Below the pieces are notes generated by a model, which ran no database searches, was not told where the DNA came from, and saw only the letters and a program-made list of their open reading frames with translations. Position numbers and translations under genes: made by a program. From Pluralibacter gergoviae ATCC 33028 = NBRC 105706 (GTDB lineage: Bacteria; Pseudomonadota; Gammaproteobacteria; Enterobacterales; Enterobacteriaceae), in contig NZ_BCZS01000035.1 in the NCBI RefSeq assembly GCF_001598855.1, forward strand, positions 1-40,798: a DNA stretch of 40,798 bases, read 5' to 3'. Shown piece after piece: positions 24,971-37,045 of the stretch (positions within the stretch are counted from its first letter, which is position 1; each line of letters starts with the position of its first letter).

Positions 24971-24998
24971 AAAAATCCACGCGGGCGCGTGGATTTTT
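24971..24998 (-). terminator. Rho-independent terminator of ychF
   Basis: AAAAATCCACGCG (24971-24983) pairs with CGCGTGGATTTTT (24986-24998). Read on the minus strand the stem is followed by a T-run, 44 bases after the ychF stop. The A/T flanks make it symmetrical. Confidence 0.88.
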
Positions 24999-25042
24999 GC
25001 TGGCAACGCTGCGGAGGTAAGCGAACGCTGCGGCGGGGCGTT

Positions 25043-26134
25043 TTAGACGTTAAACAGGAAATTCATCACGTCGCCATCTTTAACGACATAATCCTTCCCT
25101 TCCGCGCGCATCTTACCCGCTTCTTTCGCGCCCTGTTCGCCTTTGTAAGTAATAAAATCGTCAAAAGCGATGGTCTGGGCGCGGATAAAGCCCTTCTCGA
25201 AGTCGGTGTGAATTTTGCCCGCCGCCTGCGGGGCGGTAGCGCCGACCGGGATGGTCCAGGCGCGCACTTCTTTGACGCCGGCGGTGAAGTAGGTCTGCAG
25301 GTTGAGCAGGGAGTAGCCCGCGCGGATCACGCGGTTAAGGCCCGGCTCTTCGATACCCAGTTCGGCCATAAACTCGTCGCGCTCTTCGTCGTCAAGCTCG
25401 GCGATGTCGGATTCGACGGCGGCGCAGACCGGCACCACCACGGAGCCTTCTTTGGCGGCGATTTCGCGCACCTGGTCGAGGTACGGGTTGTTCTCGAAGC
25501 CGTCTTCGTTAACGTTGGCGATGTACATGGTCGGCTTGAGGGTCAGGAAGCTCAGGTAGCGGATCGCCGCTTTGTCTTCGGCGCTCAGATCCAGCGCGCG
25601 CAGCATCCCGGCGTTTTCCAGGTGCGGGAGGCACTTCTCCAGCGCCGCCAGTTCGGCCTTCGCGTCTTTATCGCCGCCTTTGGCCTTCTTCTGCACGCGG
25701 TGCATGGCGCGCTCGCAGGTGTCGAGGTCGGACAGCGCCAGCTCGGTGTTGATAACGTCGATATCTTCCGCCGGGTTCACTTTGCCCGCGACGTGAATGA
25801 TGTTGTCGTTCTCAAAGCAGCGCACCACGTGGCCGATGGCTTCGGTTTCGCGGATATTGGTCAGGAACTGGTTGCCCAGACCTTCGCCCTTCGAGGCGCC
25901 TTTTACCAGACCCGCGATGTCGACGAACTCCATGGTGGTCGGCAGGATGCGCTGCGGTTTGACGATCTCGGCTAATTTATCCAGACGCGGATCGGGCATC
26001 GGCACAACCCCGGTGTTCGGCTCGATGGTACAGAACGGGAAGTTGGCCGCTTCGATACCGGCTTTGGTGAGCGCGTTGAACAGGGTGGATTTGCCGACGT
26101 TAGGCAGGCCGACGATACCGCATTTAAATCCCAT
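25043..26134 (-). CDS. ychF: Redox-responsive ATPase YchF (Obg family)
   Basis: Ribosome-associated P-loop ATPase of the Obg/OLA1 family, which affects translation start-codon choice and oxidative-stress tolerance. The 363-residue protein matches E. coli YchF in length. The P-loop GLPNVGKS is at 9-16. The specificity motif NVNE at 207-210 replaces the NKxD of true GTPases and explains ATP preference. The C-terminal TGS domain ([23 protein letters not shown]) is intact. ATG 26134 gives the canonical MGFKCG start; a TATG four codons upstream is not used in homologues. It follows pth on the same strand after 116 bases, as in E. coli, and ends in its own terminator. Confidence 0.97.
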   Translation of the reverse strand: MGFKCGIVGLPNVGKSTLFNALTKAGIEAANFPFCTIEPNTGVVPMPDPRLDKLAEIVKPQRILPTTMEFVDIAGLVKGASKGEGLGNQFLTNIRETEAIGHVVRCFENDNIIHVAGKVNPAEDIDVINTELALSDLDTCERAMHRVQKKAKGGDKDAKAELAALEKCLPHLENAGMLRALDLSAEDKAAIRYLSFLTLKPTMYIANVNEDGFENNPYLDQVREIAAKEGSVVVPVCAAVESDIAELDDEERDEFMAELGIEEPGLNRVIRAGYSLLNLQTYFTAGVKEVRAWTIPVGATAPQAAGKIHTDFEKGFIRAQTIAFDDFITYKGEQGAKEAGKMRAEGKDYVVKDGDVMNFLFNV

Positions 26135-26250
26135 GATGTAAATCACCTTAATCTTTGATAATCAACCTGTTACAGGAAACAGGCTGCAGAAAAGTAAACA
26201 ACTGCGCCTATTATACACGGCGTGAGGCAAAAATGCCGCCCGGCGGGGCG

Positions 26251-26835
26251 TTATTGTGCCTTAAACGCGTGCAGGCGGTTGGTGGCTTTGGCTAAGCCGT
26301 CCTTCAGCCAGATTTCGGTACAGCGCGCCGCTTCGTCTACGGCCTCATCGATCAGCTTCTGTTCGGAGAGCGGCGGCTTGCCGAGCACAAATCCAACAAC
26401 CTTGTTTTTATCGCCCGGATGGCCGATGCCGACGCGCAGGCGGTGAAAGTTGGGGTTATTGCCGAGTTTGCTGATGATATCCTTCAGGCCGTTGTGGCCG
26501 CCGTGGCCGCCGCCGAGTTTGAACTTTGCCACGCCGGGCGGCAGGTCCAGTTCGTCGTGGGCCACCAGAATTTCGTCCGGATTGATGCGAAAGAAGGTCG
26601 CCATCGCGGCAACGGCCTTGCCACTGAGGTTCATAAAGGTGGTCGGCACCAGCAGACGCACGTCTTCCCCGGCGAGGTTAATCCGCGAGGTATAGCCGAA
26701 GAATTTGCTCTCTTCGCGCAGCGGGGCGCGGGCGCGGTCGGCCAGCAGATCCACATACCACGCGCCGGCGTTGTGGCGGGTGGCGGCATATTCGGCGCCG
26801 GGGTTGGCGAGGCCGACAATCAGTTTAATCGTCAC
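26251..26835 (-). CDS. pth: Peptidyl-tRNA hydrolase
   Basis: Essential enzyme that cleaves peptidyl-tRNA released by stalled or drop-off ribosomes and recycles tRNA. The 194 residues align along their whole length with E. coli Pth. Catalytic His21 (His20 in the numbering without Met) lies in TRHNAGAW, and the conserved VGLANPG, FMNLSGK, HDELDLP and [10 protein letters not shown] segments are all present, including the Asp of HDELD. It is cytoplasmic and monomeric. The order pth then ychF on the minus strand is the E. coli arrangement, and the ychH gene is divergent 259 bases away. Confidence 0.98.
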   Translation of the reverse strand: MTIKLIVGLANPGAEYAATRHNAGAWYVDLLADRARAPLREESKFFGYTSRINLAGEDVRLLVPTTFMNLSGKAVAAMATFFRINPDEILVAHDELDLPPGVAKFKLGGGHGGHNGLKDIISKLGNNPNFHRLRVGIGHPGDKNKVVGFVLGKPPLSEQKLIDEAVDEAARCTEIWLKDGLAKATNRLHAFKAQ

Positions 26836-26979
26836 GTTCAGGTCCTGAGTACATCGTCAATTGCCGCGTAGTGTACTGGCTGCGGGCGCGGTTGACAAAG
26901 TTAAGCGGCAGGCGAAGTAGTTGCCTGGTGAAATAATTATAAAACCCACTAATTCATCGCGTTATATGTAAAGTTATGT

Positions 26980-27040
26980 TGTGAGAATGTTCGCAATTGT
27001 GATCGTCAGCGCACATATCGCTTAAAGTGTCACCTATACT
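26980..27040 (+). promoter_or_regulatory. CRP-dependent promoter of ychH
   Basis: A CRP site TGTGA-N6-TCGCA occupies 26980-26995, and TATACT at 27035-27040 is the -10 box with no good -35 box. The site centre is about 59-60 bases before the expected start point, which is class I geometry. CRP control of ychH is known in E. coli. A second weaker TGTGA lies at 26998-27002. Confidence 0.6.
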
Positions 27041-27094
27041 TTACACACATGGAGCAGGGACACTCCCTGTCAACCCGGCTTCCGGAGGTGACAT

Positions 27095-27361
27095 ATGAAA
27101 CGTAAAAATGCGGCAGTATGCGGTAATTCGTTTATGGGCATAGGGATGGTTGTGATGGTTGCGGGTATTGCCTGTGCGGTACTCAATCAGCTTCCCGACT
27201 TTAATATGCCCGCCCTATTTGCGCAGGGCGCGGTGCTCGCCATCTTCGTCGGCGCAGTGATGTGGCTTGCCGGCGCGCGTATCAGCGGCCGGGAGCAGGT
27301 ATGCGACCGCTACTGGTGGCACCGCCACTACGACAAGCGCTGCCGTCGCGACATCCACTAA
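27095..27361 (+). CDS. ychH: Stress-induced inner-membrane protein YchH
   Basis: Small inner-membrane protein of 88 residues with two hydrophobic helices (about 16-32 and 44-62) and a conserved C-terminal motif EQVCDRYWWHRHYDKRC. E. coli YchH is linked to stress resistance and biofilm formation and its biochemical role is unknown. ATG 27095 has GGAGGTGA 5 bases upstream, a strong ribosome-binding site. The gene is monocistronic, with a CRP-type promoter in front and a strong terminator 17 bases behind. The C-terminal tail is a few residues shorter than in E. coli. Confidence 0.93.
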   Translation: MKRKNAAVCGNSFMGIGMVVMVAGIACAVLNQLPDFNMPALFAQGAVLAIFVGAVMWLAGARISGREQVCDRYWWHRHYDKRCRRDIH

Positions 27362-27378
27362 CACTCTCGTCTGTTTTC

Positions 27379-27410
27379 TAAAGCGCCGCCCTCTGCCGGG
27401 CGGCGCTTTA
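27379..27410. terminator. Bidirectional-looking terminator between ychH and dauA
   Basis: TAAAGCGCCGCCC (27379-27391) pairs perfectly with GGGCGGCGCTTTA (27398-27410) around TCTGCC. It separates the convergent ychH and dauA genes and probably ends ychH; on the plus strand it is followed by CTTT only. Confidence 0.85.
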
Positions 27411-27432
27411 CTTTCCGGAACCGTGCGGTCGG

Positions 27433-29118
27433 TCAGGCCGCAATATCCGCCAGCGCCGCTTCCTTATTCGGGAAGAAGGTCAGACGCCCGGCAATGGGCT
27501 GCACGCCCGCCCGCGCCAGGGTGCGCAGCGGCTGAAACTCCAGATTCGACACCCGCAGCTCGCAGCCTTCCGGTAGCGCCTGAACAAAACGCTGGAACGC
27601 CTCCAGCCCGCCGGCATCGAGCACCGGCACCGCGTCCCACTTCAGCACCACGATACGCTTGCCTTCGGCGCGCGCCTTCAGATCGGTAAACACGCTGTCG
27701 GCGGCGGCAAAAAACAGCGGACCAATGACCCTGATCACCAGCACATCATCCGGCGCACTGACCGCGACAGGCGCCAGGTGGGTCATACGGGCAATGCGGC
27801 GCATAAACAGCAGCGAGGCCAGCACGATGCCGACGCCGATGGCGATCACCATATCAAACAGCACCGTCAGCGACATGCAGATGAGCATGACGATAACGTC
27901 ATCCACCGGTGCCCGGCGCAGGAGGGCCACCACCTTGTGGGCCTCGCTCATGTTCCACGCCACCATCAGCAGCAGCGCGGCCATCGCCGACAGCGGCAGC
28001 CAGGAGAGCAGGGGGGCGAGGATCAGCAGGGCCAGCAGTACCAGCACGGCGTGGATCACCGCCGAGATGGGTGAGGTGGCGCCGGCGCGGACGTTGGCCG
28101 CCGAGCGGGCAATCGCCGCCGTGGCGGTAATGCCGCCGAAGAACGGCGCGATGATGTTGCCCAGCCCCTGGCCGATAAGCTCATTATTGGCCTTGTGGCG
28201 GGTGCCGGTCATACCGTCAAGCACCACGGCGCACAGCAGGGACTCAATGGCGCCGAGCATCGCCATCGAAAATGCCGCCGGCAGCAGCGCCTGGATGGAC
28301 GTCAGGCTAAGGGTGAAGCCGCTGCCGGATGTGTGCCACGGCAGTACCAGCTGCGGCAGCAGCTGCGGAATGCCGTTGCCCTGGGTGCCGTCGCTCAGCA
28401 GGTAGTGAAAGCGCGAGCCGATGGTCGCCACGTCGCCGCCGAGCAGGTTAACCACGCCCATGACCGCGCAGCCGGCCAGCAGGGCGGGCAGGTGGCCCGG
28501 CAGGCGGATGCCGAGACGCGGCCAGAAGATCAGCACCGCCAGCGTCACCGCGCCAATGGCGGTATCGCCGATATTCAGCGTCGGCAGCGCCGTCGCCAGC
28601 GCGGCGACTTTTTGCCAGTAGTGCTCCGGGTTGTGGTCAATCTGCAGGCCGAGGAAGTCCTTTATCTGCATGGTGGCGATAGTAATACCGATCCCGGAGG
28701 TAAAGCCCAGGGTCACCGACACCGGGATGTATTCGATCAGCCGCCCGAAGCGCGCCAGTCCGAAGAGGATCAGGAATACGCCGGACATCAGCGTCGCCAC
28801 CAGCAGCCCCGCAAGGCCAAACTGCTGGGAGACCGGATAGAGGATCACCACAAACGCCGCCGTCGGCCCGGAAACGCTGAAGCGCGAGCCGCCGGCCAGG
28901 GCGATCACTATCCCGGCAACCGCCGACGTATAGAGACCGTTCTGCGGCGCCACGCCGCTGCCGATGGCCAGCGCCATCGCCAGCGGAATGGCGATAATCC
29001 CGACGGTTACCCCGGCGATAAGATCGCGAATAAAGCGTTGGGTGGTGTACTTCTCCTTCCAGCAGGCGTCAATGAGCGCGCGGAAAGGCAGGATCTCTGC
29101 AAGATGGGATCTGTTCAC
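27433..29118 (-). CDS. dauA: C4-dicarboxylate/anion transporter DauA (SulP family)
   Basis: SulP-family inner-membrane transporter; in E. coli DauA (formerly YchM) it is the main aerobic succinate importer at acidic pH and its STAS domain is reported to touch fatty-acid synthesis. At 561 residues it matches the E. coli length. The first 430 residues form the membrane domain with about 14 helices ([31 protein letters not shown]). The cytoplasmic STAS domain spans about 445-550 ([19 protein letters not shown]). The start codon is GTG at 29118 with AGGTGA 9 bases upstream. It is transcribed alone toward the ychH terminator, downstream of the prs terminator. Confidence 0.95.
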   Translation of the reverse strand: MNRSHLAEILPFRALIDACWKEKYTTQRFIRDLIAGVTVGIIAIPLAMALAIGSGVAPQNGLYTSAVAGIVIALAGGSRFSVSGPTAAFVVILYPVSQQFGLAGLLVATLMSGVFLILFGLARFGRLIEYIPVSVTLGFTSGIGITIATMQIKDFLGLQIDHNPEHYWQKVAALATALPTLNIGDTAIGAVTLAVLIFWPRLGIRLPGHLPALLAGCAVMGVVNLLGGDVATIGSRFHYLLSDGTQGNGIPQLLPQLVLPWHTSGSGFTLSLTSIQALLPAAFSMAMLGAIESLLCAVVLDGMTGTRHKANNELIGQGLGNIIAPFFGGITATAAIARSAANVRAGATSPISAVIHAVLVLLALLILAPLLSWLPLSAMAALLLMVAWNMSEAHKVVALLRRAPVDDVIVMLICMSLTVLFDMVIAIGVGIVLASLLFMRRIARMTHLAPVAVSAPDDVLVIRVIGPLFFAAADSVFTDLKARAEGKRIVVLKWDAVPVLDAGGLEAFQRFVQALPEGCELRVSNLEFQPLRTLARAGVQPIAGRLTFFPNKEAALADIAA

Positions 29119-29197
29119 TGGGCAATCACCTCGTGCGCATCAGCGTCGGGAGCGGCGTCTGAAGGTGGCATTAGTCATACAAATTGTCGTCAGGGCC

Positions 29198-29223
29198 AAA
29201 AAAACCCGCCGCAGCGGGTTTTT
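29198..29223 (-). terminator. Rho-independent terminator of prs
   Basis: CCCGC (29205-29209) and GCGGG (29214-29218) close a 4-base loop, extended by A/T pairs on both sides; on the minus strand the stem is followed by a T7 run, starting about 20 bases after the prs stop. Confidence 0.9.
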
Positions 29224-29241
29224 AACAGCAGCTAAAATCTA

Positions 29242-30276
<1,035 letters not shown>

Positions 30277-30326
30277 TTAGCGAGCACGATGCAGCGTCTG
30301 GAACGGGGTGACGCTGTCACCGACAC

Positions 30327-31190
30327 TCAGTTTGCCCCGTTCAATGCCTGCATCAGCGGCGAGGTGTTAACACCGCGGGCAACAAAGCCCTGCAGCCAGT
30401 CGGGGGCGTGTTCCAGCACCTGACGGGCAGCGGATTCGGTGTCAAATTCAGCAAAAACACAGGCTCCGGTGCCAGTCAGGCGCGACGGCGCGTATTCTAA
30501 CAGCCAGGAAAGCGCCGCATCAACCTTACCAAATCGTTTTCTTGCGATAACCTCGCAATCGTTGCTGAATTCACAATTTAATAACGTTTCTATTGATCTT
30601 TTTGGCGAATTTCTGCGCAGGTCCGGATCCTTAAAAATGACCGGGGTCGGGATGCTGACGCCGGGGTGCGCTACGAGATACCATTTTTCCGCCACCGTGA
30701 CCGGGGTTAACACTTCACCCACGCCTTCGGCAAAGGCCGCGTGGCCGCGGACGAACACCGGCACGTCGGCGCCGAGAGTGAGGCCCAGCGCCGCCAGCTC
30801 ATCGACCGTCAGGCCGCACCGCCAGAGGTGGTTAAGGGCCACCAGCACCGTGGCAGCATTCGAGGAGCCGCCGCCGAGGCCGCCGCCCATCGGCAGGCGT
30901 TTGTCGATGCTGATGTCCGCACCGCAGGCGGCGTCGTAACGACCGCTTTTTCCGGCGGCCGCGATCAGCAGTCGGGCGGCGCGAATAATCAGGTTTTCCT
31001 CATCGGCCACGCCTTCTACCGGCGTCAGCAGCCGCAGTTGGCCGTCGCGGCGGACGTCAATCGTCAAGGTGTCGCCGTAGTCAAGAAACTGGAACAGCGT
31101 CTGCAGCGTGTGGTAGCCGTCGGGACGCTGCCCGGTGATGTAGAGAAACAGATTCAGTTTTGCCGGAGACGGCCAGCGCGTGGGACTCAT
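30327..31190 (-). CDS. ispE: 4-diphosphocytidyl-2-C-methyl-D-erythritol kinase
   Basis: Fourth-step kinase of the MEP isoprenoid pathway, GHMP superfamily. It phosphorylates CDP-methylerythritol with ATP. The 287 residues cover the full family length, with the substrate loop [20 protein letters not shown] at the N terminus and the ATP loop [14 protein letters not shown] near residue 97. The C-terminal [12 protein letters not shown] motif is present. The start overlaps the end of lolB by 4 bases (31187-31190), which implies coupling with lolB. It is essential and cytoplasmic. Confidence 0.98.
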   Translation of the reverse strand: MSPTRWPSPAKLNLFLYITGQRPDGYHTLQTLFQFLDYGDTLTIDVRRDGQLRLLTPVEGVADEENLIIRAARLLIAAAGKSGRYDAACGADISIDKRLPMGGGLGGGSSNAATVLVALNHLWRCGLTVDELAALGLTLGADVPVFVRGHAAFAEGVGEVLTPVTVAEKWYLVAHPGVSIPTPVIFKDPDLRRNSPKRSIETLLNCEFSNDCEVIARKRFGKVDAALSWLLEYAPSRLTGTGACVFAEFDTESAARQVLEHAPDWLQGFVARGVNTSPLMQALNGAN

Positions 31191-31807
31191 TTCACGATCC
31201 AGTTATTCATCTTCAGCTTGATGCGCTCGCTGCCTTCGGTCAGCTCCATGTTTGACGGCATCGGCGGCGTGGTTTTCGCATCATAGCTGCCGTAAACCAC
31301 TTTCCAGGTTTTGCCGTTTTCGGCGTAGGTCAGTTCGCTCAGGTGCGCCTGGTCATCCAGCGTGTAGTCGGTGGCGTTACCCGGCAGGCCGAGGATCCAC
31401 TGGCGCAGACTGTTGAGCGGAATGGGCATCCCGGTGAGCTTGCCGATCATCTCCTCGGCGTCGGTGGCGGTATAGGATTTCCCTTTATTATCGACAAGCG
31501 TCACGCTGCCCGGTTTGGCGGTCAGGGAGAGCTCGGTGCTGCCAAGCGGATTGGTCAGCAGCAGGCGATAGTTATCCTGGCCGGTCTGCTGCCAGAAAAA
31601 GTTGGCGTACACTTTCTGATCGTCTGAAATGAAGGCGAACGCGCCGCGGGCCTGATACTGGTTAAGCTGACGAACCTGCTGCTGGTGCGCCCGCCACTGC
31701 GGCGAGTCCACGCTTTGTCCCGGCCCTTTCGGCGCGTGATTGAGCGTACAGGCGGAGAGAACCAGCGCGGCCAGCGGCACCAGGCGCATCAATCGGGTCA
31801 TGCTCAT
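31187..31807 (-). CDS. lolB: Outer-membrane lipoprotein receptor LolB
   Basis: Outer-membrane lipoprotein that receives lipoproteins from periplasmic LolA and inserts them into the outer membrane. 206 residues, as in E. coli. The signal peptide ends in a lipobox LSAC with Cys20, and the residue after it is Thr, not Asp, so it is sorted to the outer membrane. The middle and C-terminal parts ([41 protein letters not shown]) align with LolB. ATG 31807 and ATG 31801 are both possible; AAGG favours the first. It is divergent from hemA and starts the lolB-ispE-prs group. Confidence 0.97.
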   Translation of the reverse strand: MSMTRLMRLVPLAALVLSACTLNHAPKGPGQSVDSPQWRAHQQQVRQLNQYQARGAFAFISDDQKVYANFFWQQTGQDNYRLLLTNPLGSTELSLTAKPGSVTLVDNKGKSYTATDAEEMIGKLTGMPIPLNSLRQWILGLPGNATDYTLDDQAHLSELTYAENGKTWKVVYGSYDAKTTPPMPSNMELTEGSERIKLKMNNWIVK

Positions 31808-32004
31808 AGGGAAAATCCTTGTTATCTATTAAAGTTATTGAGAACAATCGTAGCGTTGCCTCGCGGCAGCGTCTACGCTCAGATTGTCTTAAATCATGAA
31901 TTTAACGATGGCTGCAAAAGGGCCGCATCTCTTTTATTGACCTTGCGCATCCTGTATGATGCGTCCAGACTAACCTTATCAACGCTGGCATTACTTCTTC
32001 ATCC

Positions 32005-33261
32005 ATGACGCTGCTCGCATTAGGCATTAACCACAAAACCGCGCCAGTCGCGCTGCGAGAACGGGTTTCGTTTTCGCCGGATACGCTTGACCAGGCGCTG
32101 GAAAGCTTGCTTTCCCAGCCAATGGTGCAGGGCGGCGTGGTGCTGTCTACCTGTAACCGCACCGAACTCTATCTCAGCGTTGAAGAGCAGGAGAACCTGC
32201 GCGAATCGCTGATCCGCTGGCTGTGCGACTACCACCAGCTTAATGAAGACGACCTGCGCAACAGCCTCTACTGGCATCAGGATAATGAGGCGGTCAGCCA
32301 TCTGATGCGCGTCGCAAGCGGGCTGGATTCGCTCATACTCGGCGAGCCGCAGATCTTAGGTCAGGTGAAAAAGGCCTTTGCCGACTCCAGCCGCGGCCAT
32401 CTTAACGTCAGCGAGCTGGAACGCATGTTCCAGAAATCCTTTTCCGTTGCCAAGCGGGTGCGCACCGAAACGGATATTGGCGCCAGCGCCGTCTCCGTCG
32501 CCTTTGCCGCCTGTACTCTGGCGCGACAGATCTTCGAATCTCTCTCGTCTGTCACCGTGCTGCTGGTCGGCGCGGGGGAAACCATTGAACTCGTTGCCCG
32601 CCACCTGCGCGAGCACGGCGTCAAGAAGATGCTGATTGCCAACCGGACCCGCGAACGCGCGCAGGTGCTGGCGGATGAAGTGAATGCGGAAGTCCTTGCC
32701 CTGAGCGAAGTTGACGAGCGCCTTAAAGAAGCGGATATCATTATCAGCTCCACCGCCAGCCCGCTGCCTATCATCGGCAAGGGCATGGTTGAGCGGGCGC
32801 TGAAGGCCCGCCGCAATCAGCCAATGCTGCTGGTCGATATCGCCGTACCGCGCGACGTCGAGCCGGAAGTCGGCAAGCTCGCCAACGCCTACCTCTACAG
32901 CGTTGACGATCTGCACAGCATCATTCAGCACAACCTGGCCCAGCGCAAGGTGGCGGCCGAACAGGCCGAAACCATCGTTGAGCAGGAGGCCGGCGAATTT
33001 ATGGCGTGGCTGCGCGCCCAGAGCGCCAGCCAGACAATCCGTGAGTACCGCTCTCAGGCAGAAGGGGTGCGCGACGAGCTCACGACCCGCGCACTGGCTG
33101 CCCTGCAGCAGGGCGGCAACGCCGAAGCTATCATGCAGGATCTGGCCTATAAGCTCACCAACCGCCTGATCCACGCTCCGACCAAATCACTTCAGCAGGC
33201 CGCCCGCGACGGGGATGACGAACGCCTGCATATTCTGCGCAACAGCCTCGGGCTGGAATAG
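32005..33261 (+). CDS. hemA: Glutamyl-tRNA reductase
   Basis: First committed enzyme of C5 heme and tetrapyrrole synthesis: NADPH-dependent reduction of glutamyl-tRNA(Glu) to glutamate-1-semialdehyde. 418 residues, the same as E. coli. The catalytic Cys50 is in STCNRTE and the NADPH site is [13 protein letters not shown] near residue 190. The C-terminal dimerisation helices are intact. In Salmonella and E. coli the N terminus is the target of heme-controlled proteolysis, and that region ([10 protein letters not shown]) is conserved here. A TATGAT -10 element at 31955-31960 is a likely promoter. prfA follows after 42 bases and is co-transcribed in E. coli. Confidence 0.98.
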   Translation: MTLLALGINHKTAPVALRERVSFSPDTLDQALESLLSQPMVQGGVVLSTCNRTELYLSVEEQENLRESLIRWLCDYHQLNEDDLRNSLYWHQDNEAVSHLMRVASGLDSLILGEPQILGQVKKAFADSSRGHLNVSELERMFQKSFSVAKRVRTETDIGASAVSVAFAACTLARQIFESLSSVTVLLVGAGETIELVARHLREHGVKKMLIANRTRERAQVLADEVNAEVLALSEVDERLKEADIIISSTASPLPIIGKGMVERALKARRNQPMLLVDIAVPRDVEPEVGKLANAYLYSVDDLHSIIQHNLAQRKVAAEQAETIVEQEAGEFMAWLRAQSASQTIREYRSQAEGVRDELTTRALAALQQGGNAEAIMQDLAYKLTNRLIHAPTKSLQQAARDGDDERLHILRNSLGLE

Positions 33262-33303
33262 CGCAGCTCTCACTTATTTTAATAACAGGGTGCACTTACG
33301 CCT

Positions 33304-34386
33304 ATGAAGCCTTCTATTGTTGCCAAACTGGAAGCTCTGCACGAGCGCCATGAGGAAGTCCAGGCGCTGCTGGGCGATGCCGGAACCATCGCCGACCAGG
33401 ATCGCTTCCGCGCGCTGTCCCGCGAATACGCGCAGCTCAGCGACGTCTCGAAATGTTTTACCGACTGGCAGCAGGTGCAGGAAGATATCGAAACCGCACA
33501 GATGATGCTCGACGATCCGGAAATGCGCGAGATGGCGCAGGAAGAGCTGCGCGACGCGAAAGAGAAGGGCGAGCAGCTTGAGGCGCAGCTGCAGGTGCTG
33601 CTGTTGCCGAAAGATCCGGACGACGAGCGCAACGTCTTTGTGGAAGTGCGCGCCGGGACCGGCGGCGATGAAGCCGCGCTGTTTGCCGGCGACCTGTTCC
33701 GCATGTACAGCCGCTACGCGGAATCCCGCCGCTGGCGGGTTGAGATCATGAGCGCCAGCGAGGGCGAGCACGGCGGCTTTAAAGAGGTGATCGCCAAAAT
33801 CAGCGGCGAGGGCGTCTACGGCCGGCTGAAGTTCGAGTCCGGCGGCCACCGCGTACAGCGCGTGCCTGCCACCGAATCCCAGGGACGCATTCATACCTCC
33901 GCCTGCACCGTGGCGGTCATGCCGGAGGTGCCGGAGGCGGAAATGCCCGACATTAATCCGGCCGATCTGCGCATCGACACCTTCCGATCCTCCGGCGCGG
34001 GCGGTCAGCACGTTAATACCACCGACTCGGCGATCCGCATCACCCACCTGCCCACCGGCATCGTCGTCGAGTGTCAGGACGAGCGCTCCCAGCACAAGAA
34101 CAAGGCTAAGGCGCTGTCGGTGCTGGGCTCGCGCATTCGCGCCGCGGAGATGGCTAAACGTCAGCAGGCCGAAGCCTCTACCCGCCGCAACCTGCTGGGC
34201 AGCGGCGACCGCAGCGACCGCAACCGCACCTACAACTTTCCGCAGGGCCGGGTGACCGACCACCGCATCAACCTGACCCTCTACCGGCTGGACGAAGCTA
34301 TGGAAGGCAAGCTTGACATGCTGATCGAGCCTATCGTTCAGGAGTACCAGGCCGACCAGCTGGCGGCGCTGTCCGATCAGGAATGA
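33304..34386 (+). CDS. prfA: Peptide chain release factor 1
   Basis: RF1, which reads UAA and UAG and triggers hydrolysis of the finished peptide. 360 residues, as in E. coli. The codon-recognition tripeptide PAT is at 188-190 and the catalytic GGQ at 233-235; Gln235 is the residue methylated by PrmC, encoded next. The N-terminal helical domain and the C-terminal [12 protein letters not shown] tail are complete. The stop overlaps the prmC start (ATGA), a coupled arrangement conserved from E. coli. Confidence 0.99.
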   Translation: MKPSIVAKLEALHERHEEVQALLGDAGTIADQDRFRALSREYAQLSDVSKCFTDWQQVQEDIETAQMMLDDPEMREMAQEELRDAKEKGEQLEAQLQVLLLPKDPDDERNVFVEVRAGTGGDEAALFAGDLFRMYSRYAESRRWRVEIMSASEGEHGGFKEVIAKISGEGVYGRLKFESGGHRVQRVPATESQGRIHTSACTVAVMPEVPEAEMPDINPADLRIDTFRSSGAGGQHVNTTDSAIRITHLPTGIVVECQDERSQHKNKAKALSVLGSRIRAAEMAKRQQAEASTRRNLLGSGDRSDRNRTYNFPQGRVTDHRINLTLYRLDEAMEGKLDMLIEPIVQEYQADQLAALSDQE

Positions 34387-35222
34387 TGAATTTTAAGCAG
34401 TGGCTGAGCGCGGCGGTAACCCGGTTGGCGGGCGGCGAAAGCCCGCGGCGGGACGCGGAGATTTTACTCGGGCACGTCACCGGCAGGGCGCGCACCTTTA
34501 TCCTCGCGTTTGACGAAACGCCGCTGGCGCCCGCCGAAGAAGCGGCGCTGGAGGCGCTGCTGGCGCGCCGCGCCGGCGGTGAGCCGGTGGCGCATCTGGT
34601 CGGCAGACGAGAGTTCTGGTCGCTGCCGCTGCGGGTTTCCCCGGCGACGCTGATCCCGCGCCCGGACACCGAGTGCTTGGTTGAGCAGACGCTGCAGCGC
34701 CTGCCCGCCGCGCCGTGCGATATTCTCGATCTCGGCACCGGCACCGGCGCTATCGCCCTGGCGCTGGCGAGCGAGCGGCCCGACTGCCGGGTCACGGCGG
34801 TTGACTACGTGGCCGACGCCGCGGCGCTGGCGGCCCGCAACGCCGCTGAACTTGGCATAACCAACGTCACCATAATGCAGAGCGACTGGTTCAGCGCGCT
34901 GGAAGGGCAGACCTTCGCCGCTATCGTCAGCAATCCGCCCTATATTGACGAGCGGGACCCGCACCTCGCCCTCGGCGACGTGCGCTTTGAACCGAAAAGC
35001 GCGCTGGTGGCGGGCGACGCGGGCCTGGCCGACCTGGCGCACATCATCGCGCGCTCCCGTCAGTTTCTGCTGGCGGACGGCTGGCTGCTGGTGGAGCACG
35101 GCTGGACCCAGGGCGCGGCGGTTCGGCAGCTGTTTACCGACGCCGGCTATCGCCGGATTGAAACCTGCCGCGATTACGGCGGCAACGAGCGCCTGACCCT
35201 CGGGCAGCGTCATGCTGACTGA
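34383..35222 (+). CDS. prmC: Release factor glutamine methyltransferase
   Basis: SAM-dependent methyltransferase that N5-methylates the GGQ glutamine of RF1 and RF2. 279 residues. The AdoMet motif [14 protein letters not shown] is near residues 118-131 and the glutamine-binding NPPY motif is at 184-187. The N-terminal helical domain that grips the release factor is complete. Two ATGs (34383 and 34386) overlap the prfA stop; the first is used here. In E. coli the next gene is sirB2, but here the stop is followed almost at once by sirB1. Confidence 0.97.
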   Translation: MMNFKQWLSAAVTRLAGGESPRRDAEILLGHVTGRARTFILAFDETPLAPAEEAALEALLARRAGGEPVAHLVGRREFWSLPLRVSPATLIPRPDTECLVEQTLQRLPAAPCDILDLGTGTGAIALALASERPDCRVTAVDYVADAAALAARNAAELGITNVTIMQSDWFSALEGQTFAAIVSNPPYIDERDPHLALGDVRFEPKSALVAGDAGLADLAHIIARSRQFLLADGWLLVEHGWTQGAAVRQLFTDAGYRRIETCRDYGGNERLTLGQRHAD

Positions 35223-35322
35223 CGGGGCGTTTAGCGTTATCATTGCCATCATTTTGAAGTTATCAGGCTGCCACGGGCAGCCCGCAGTTGGGGTAGGGCA
35301 TGAGGTCATTAGCAGATTTTGA
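35212..35322 (+). other. Deletion scar where sirB2 is expected; short leftover frame
   Basis: E. coli and relatives have sirB2 (ychQ, about 130 residues, membrane) between prmC and sirB1. Here only 77 bases separate the two genes. A 36-codon frame starting at ATG 35212, overlapping the prmC stop, encodes a hydrophobic stretch (SVIIAIILKLSG) that faintly recalls the last helix of SirB2. It overlaps the sirB1 start. I read it as a scar of an internal deletion. A hairpin GGCTGCC/GGCAGCC (35266-35282) lies in the gap. Confidence 0.25.
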
Positions 35323-36109
35323 ATTTAATAAAGCGCCGCTATGTGATGGCATGATCCTCATTTCTGAGCTGATCCGGGACGATTTTCCGGCCCAGGACGT
35401 CACCGACGAATTGGAGCAACTGGTGCGTCAGGCCCAGGAGGAGATAAGCCCCGCCTGGACCGACAGCCGCCAGGTTGAGCGGCTGCTTGAGCTGTTTTAC
35501 AACGAATGGGGCTTCAGCGCCTCACGCGGCGTCTACCGGCTTTCCGACGCCCTGTGGCTTGATAAAGTGCTGAAAAACCGCGAAGGCAGCGCCGTGTCGC
35601 TCGGTGCGATCATGCTGTGGGTTGCCCAGCGCCTGTCGCTGCCGATGATGCCGGTGATTTTTCCGACCCAGCTGCTGCTGCGGGCCGACGTTGAAACCGG
35701 CGAAATGTGGCTTATCAATCCGTTCAACGGCGATACCCTCGACGAACACACCCTGGAGGTGTGGCTGAAAGGCAATATCAGCCCGGTGGCGGAGCTGTTC
35801 AATGAAGATCTCGACGAGGCCGATAACGCCGAGGTGATCCGCAAGCTGCTGGATACCCTCAAGTCGGCGCTGATGGAGGAGCACCAGATGGAGCTCGCCC
35901 TGCGGGTCAGCGAAGCGCTGCTGCAGTTTAATCCGGAAGATCCCTACGAAATTCGCGACCGCGGGCTTATCTACGCCCAGCTCGACTGCGATCACGTAGC
36001 GCTTAACGATCTCAGCTACTTTGTGGAGCAGTGCCCGGAAGATCCGATCAGCGAAATCATTCGTGCGCAGATCAGCACCATCTCGCACAAGCACATTACT
36101 CTGCATTAA
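35300..36109 (+). CDS. sirB1: SirB1 family protein (YchA)
   Basis: 269-residue cytoplasmic protein with a transglutaminase-like N-terminal domain (SirB1_N; GSAVSLGAIMLWVAQRL near residue 95, WLINPFNG near 135) and a tetratricopeptide-like C-terminal domain (about 180-269). It was first named for regulation of Salmonella invasion genes; the molecular role is unknown. It aligns end to end with E. coli YchA. Start ATG 35300 has GGGGTAGG in front. kdsA follows after 39 bases and probably shares the transcript. Confidence 0.95.
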   Translation: MRSLADFEFNKAPLCDGMILISELIRDDFPAQDVTDELEQLVRQAQEEISPAWTDSRQVERLLELFYNEWGFSASRGVYRLSDALWLDKVLKNREGSAVSLGAIMLWVAQRLSLPMMPVIFPTQLLLRADVETGEMWLINPFNGDTLDEHTLEVWLKGNISPVAELFNEDLDEADNAEVIRKLLDTLKSALMEEHQMELALRVSEALLQFNPEDPYEIRDRGLIYAQLDCDHVALNDLSYFVEQCPEDPISEIIRAQISTISHKHITLH

Positions 36110-36139
36110 TCCGGAATGAATCCGATTAACCTCTGATAA

Positions 36140-37003
<864 letters not shown>

Positions 37004-37006
37004 AAG

Positions 37007-37031
37007 AAAACCCGCCGCGGCGGGTTTTTTT
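37007..37031. terminator. Bidirectional terminator between kdsA and chaA
   Basis: CCCGCC (37011-37016) pairs with GGCGGG (37019-37024), flanked by AAAA on the left and a T7 run on the right. It ends kdsA, and on the minus strand the TTTT side can end chaA, whose stop is only 14 bases away. Confidence 0.93.
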
Positions 37032-37045
37032 ACGTCTCCGGGCGG

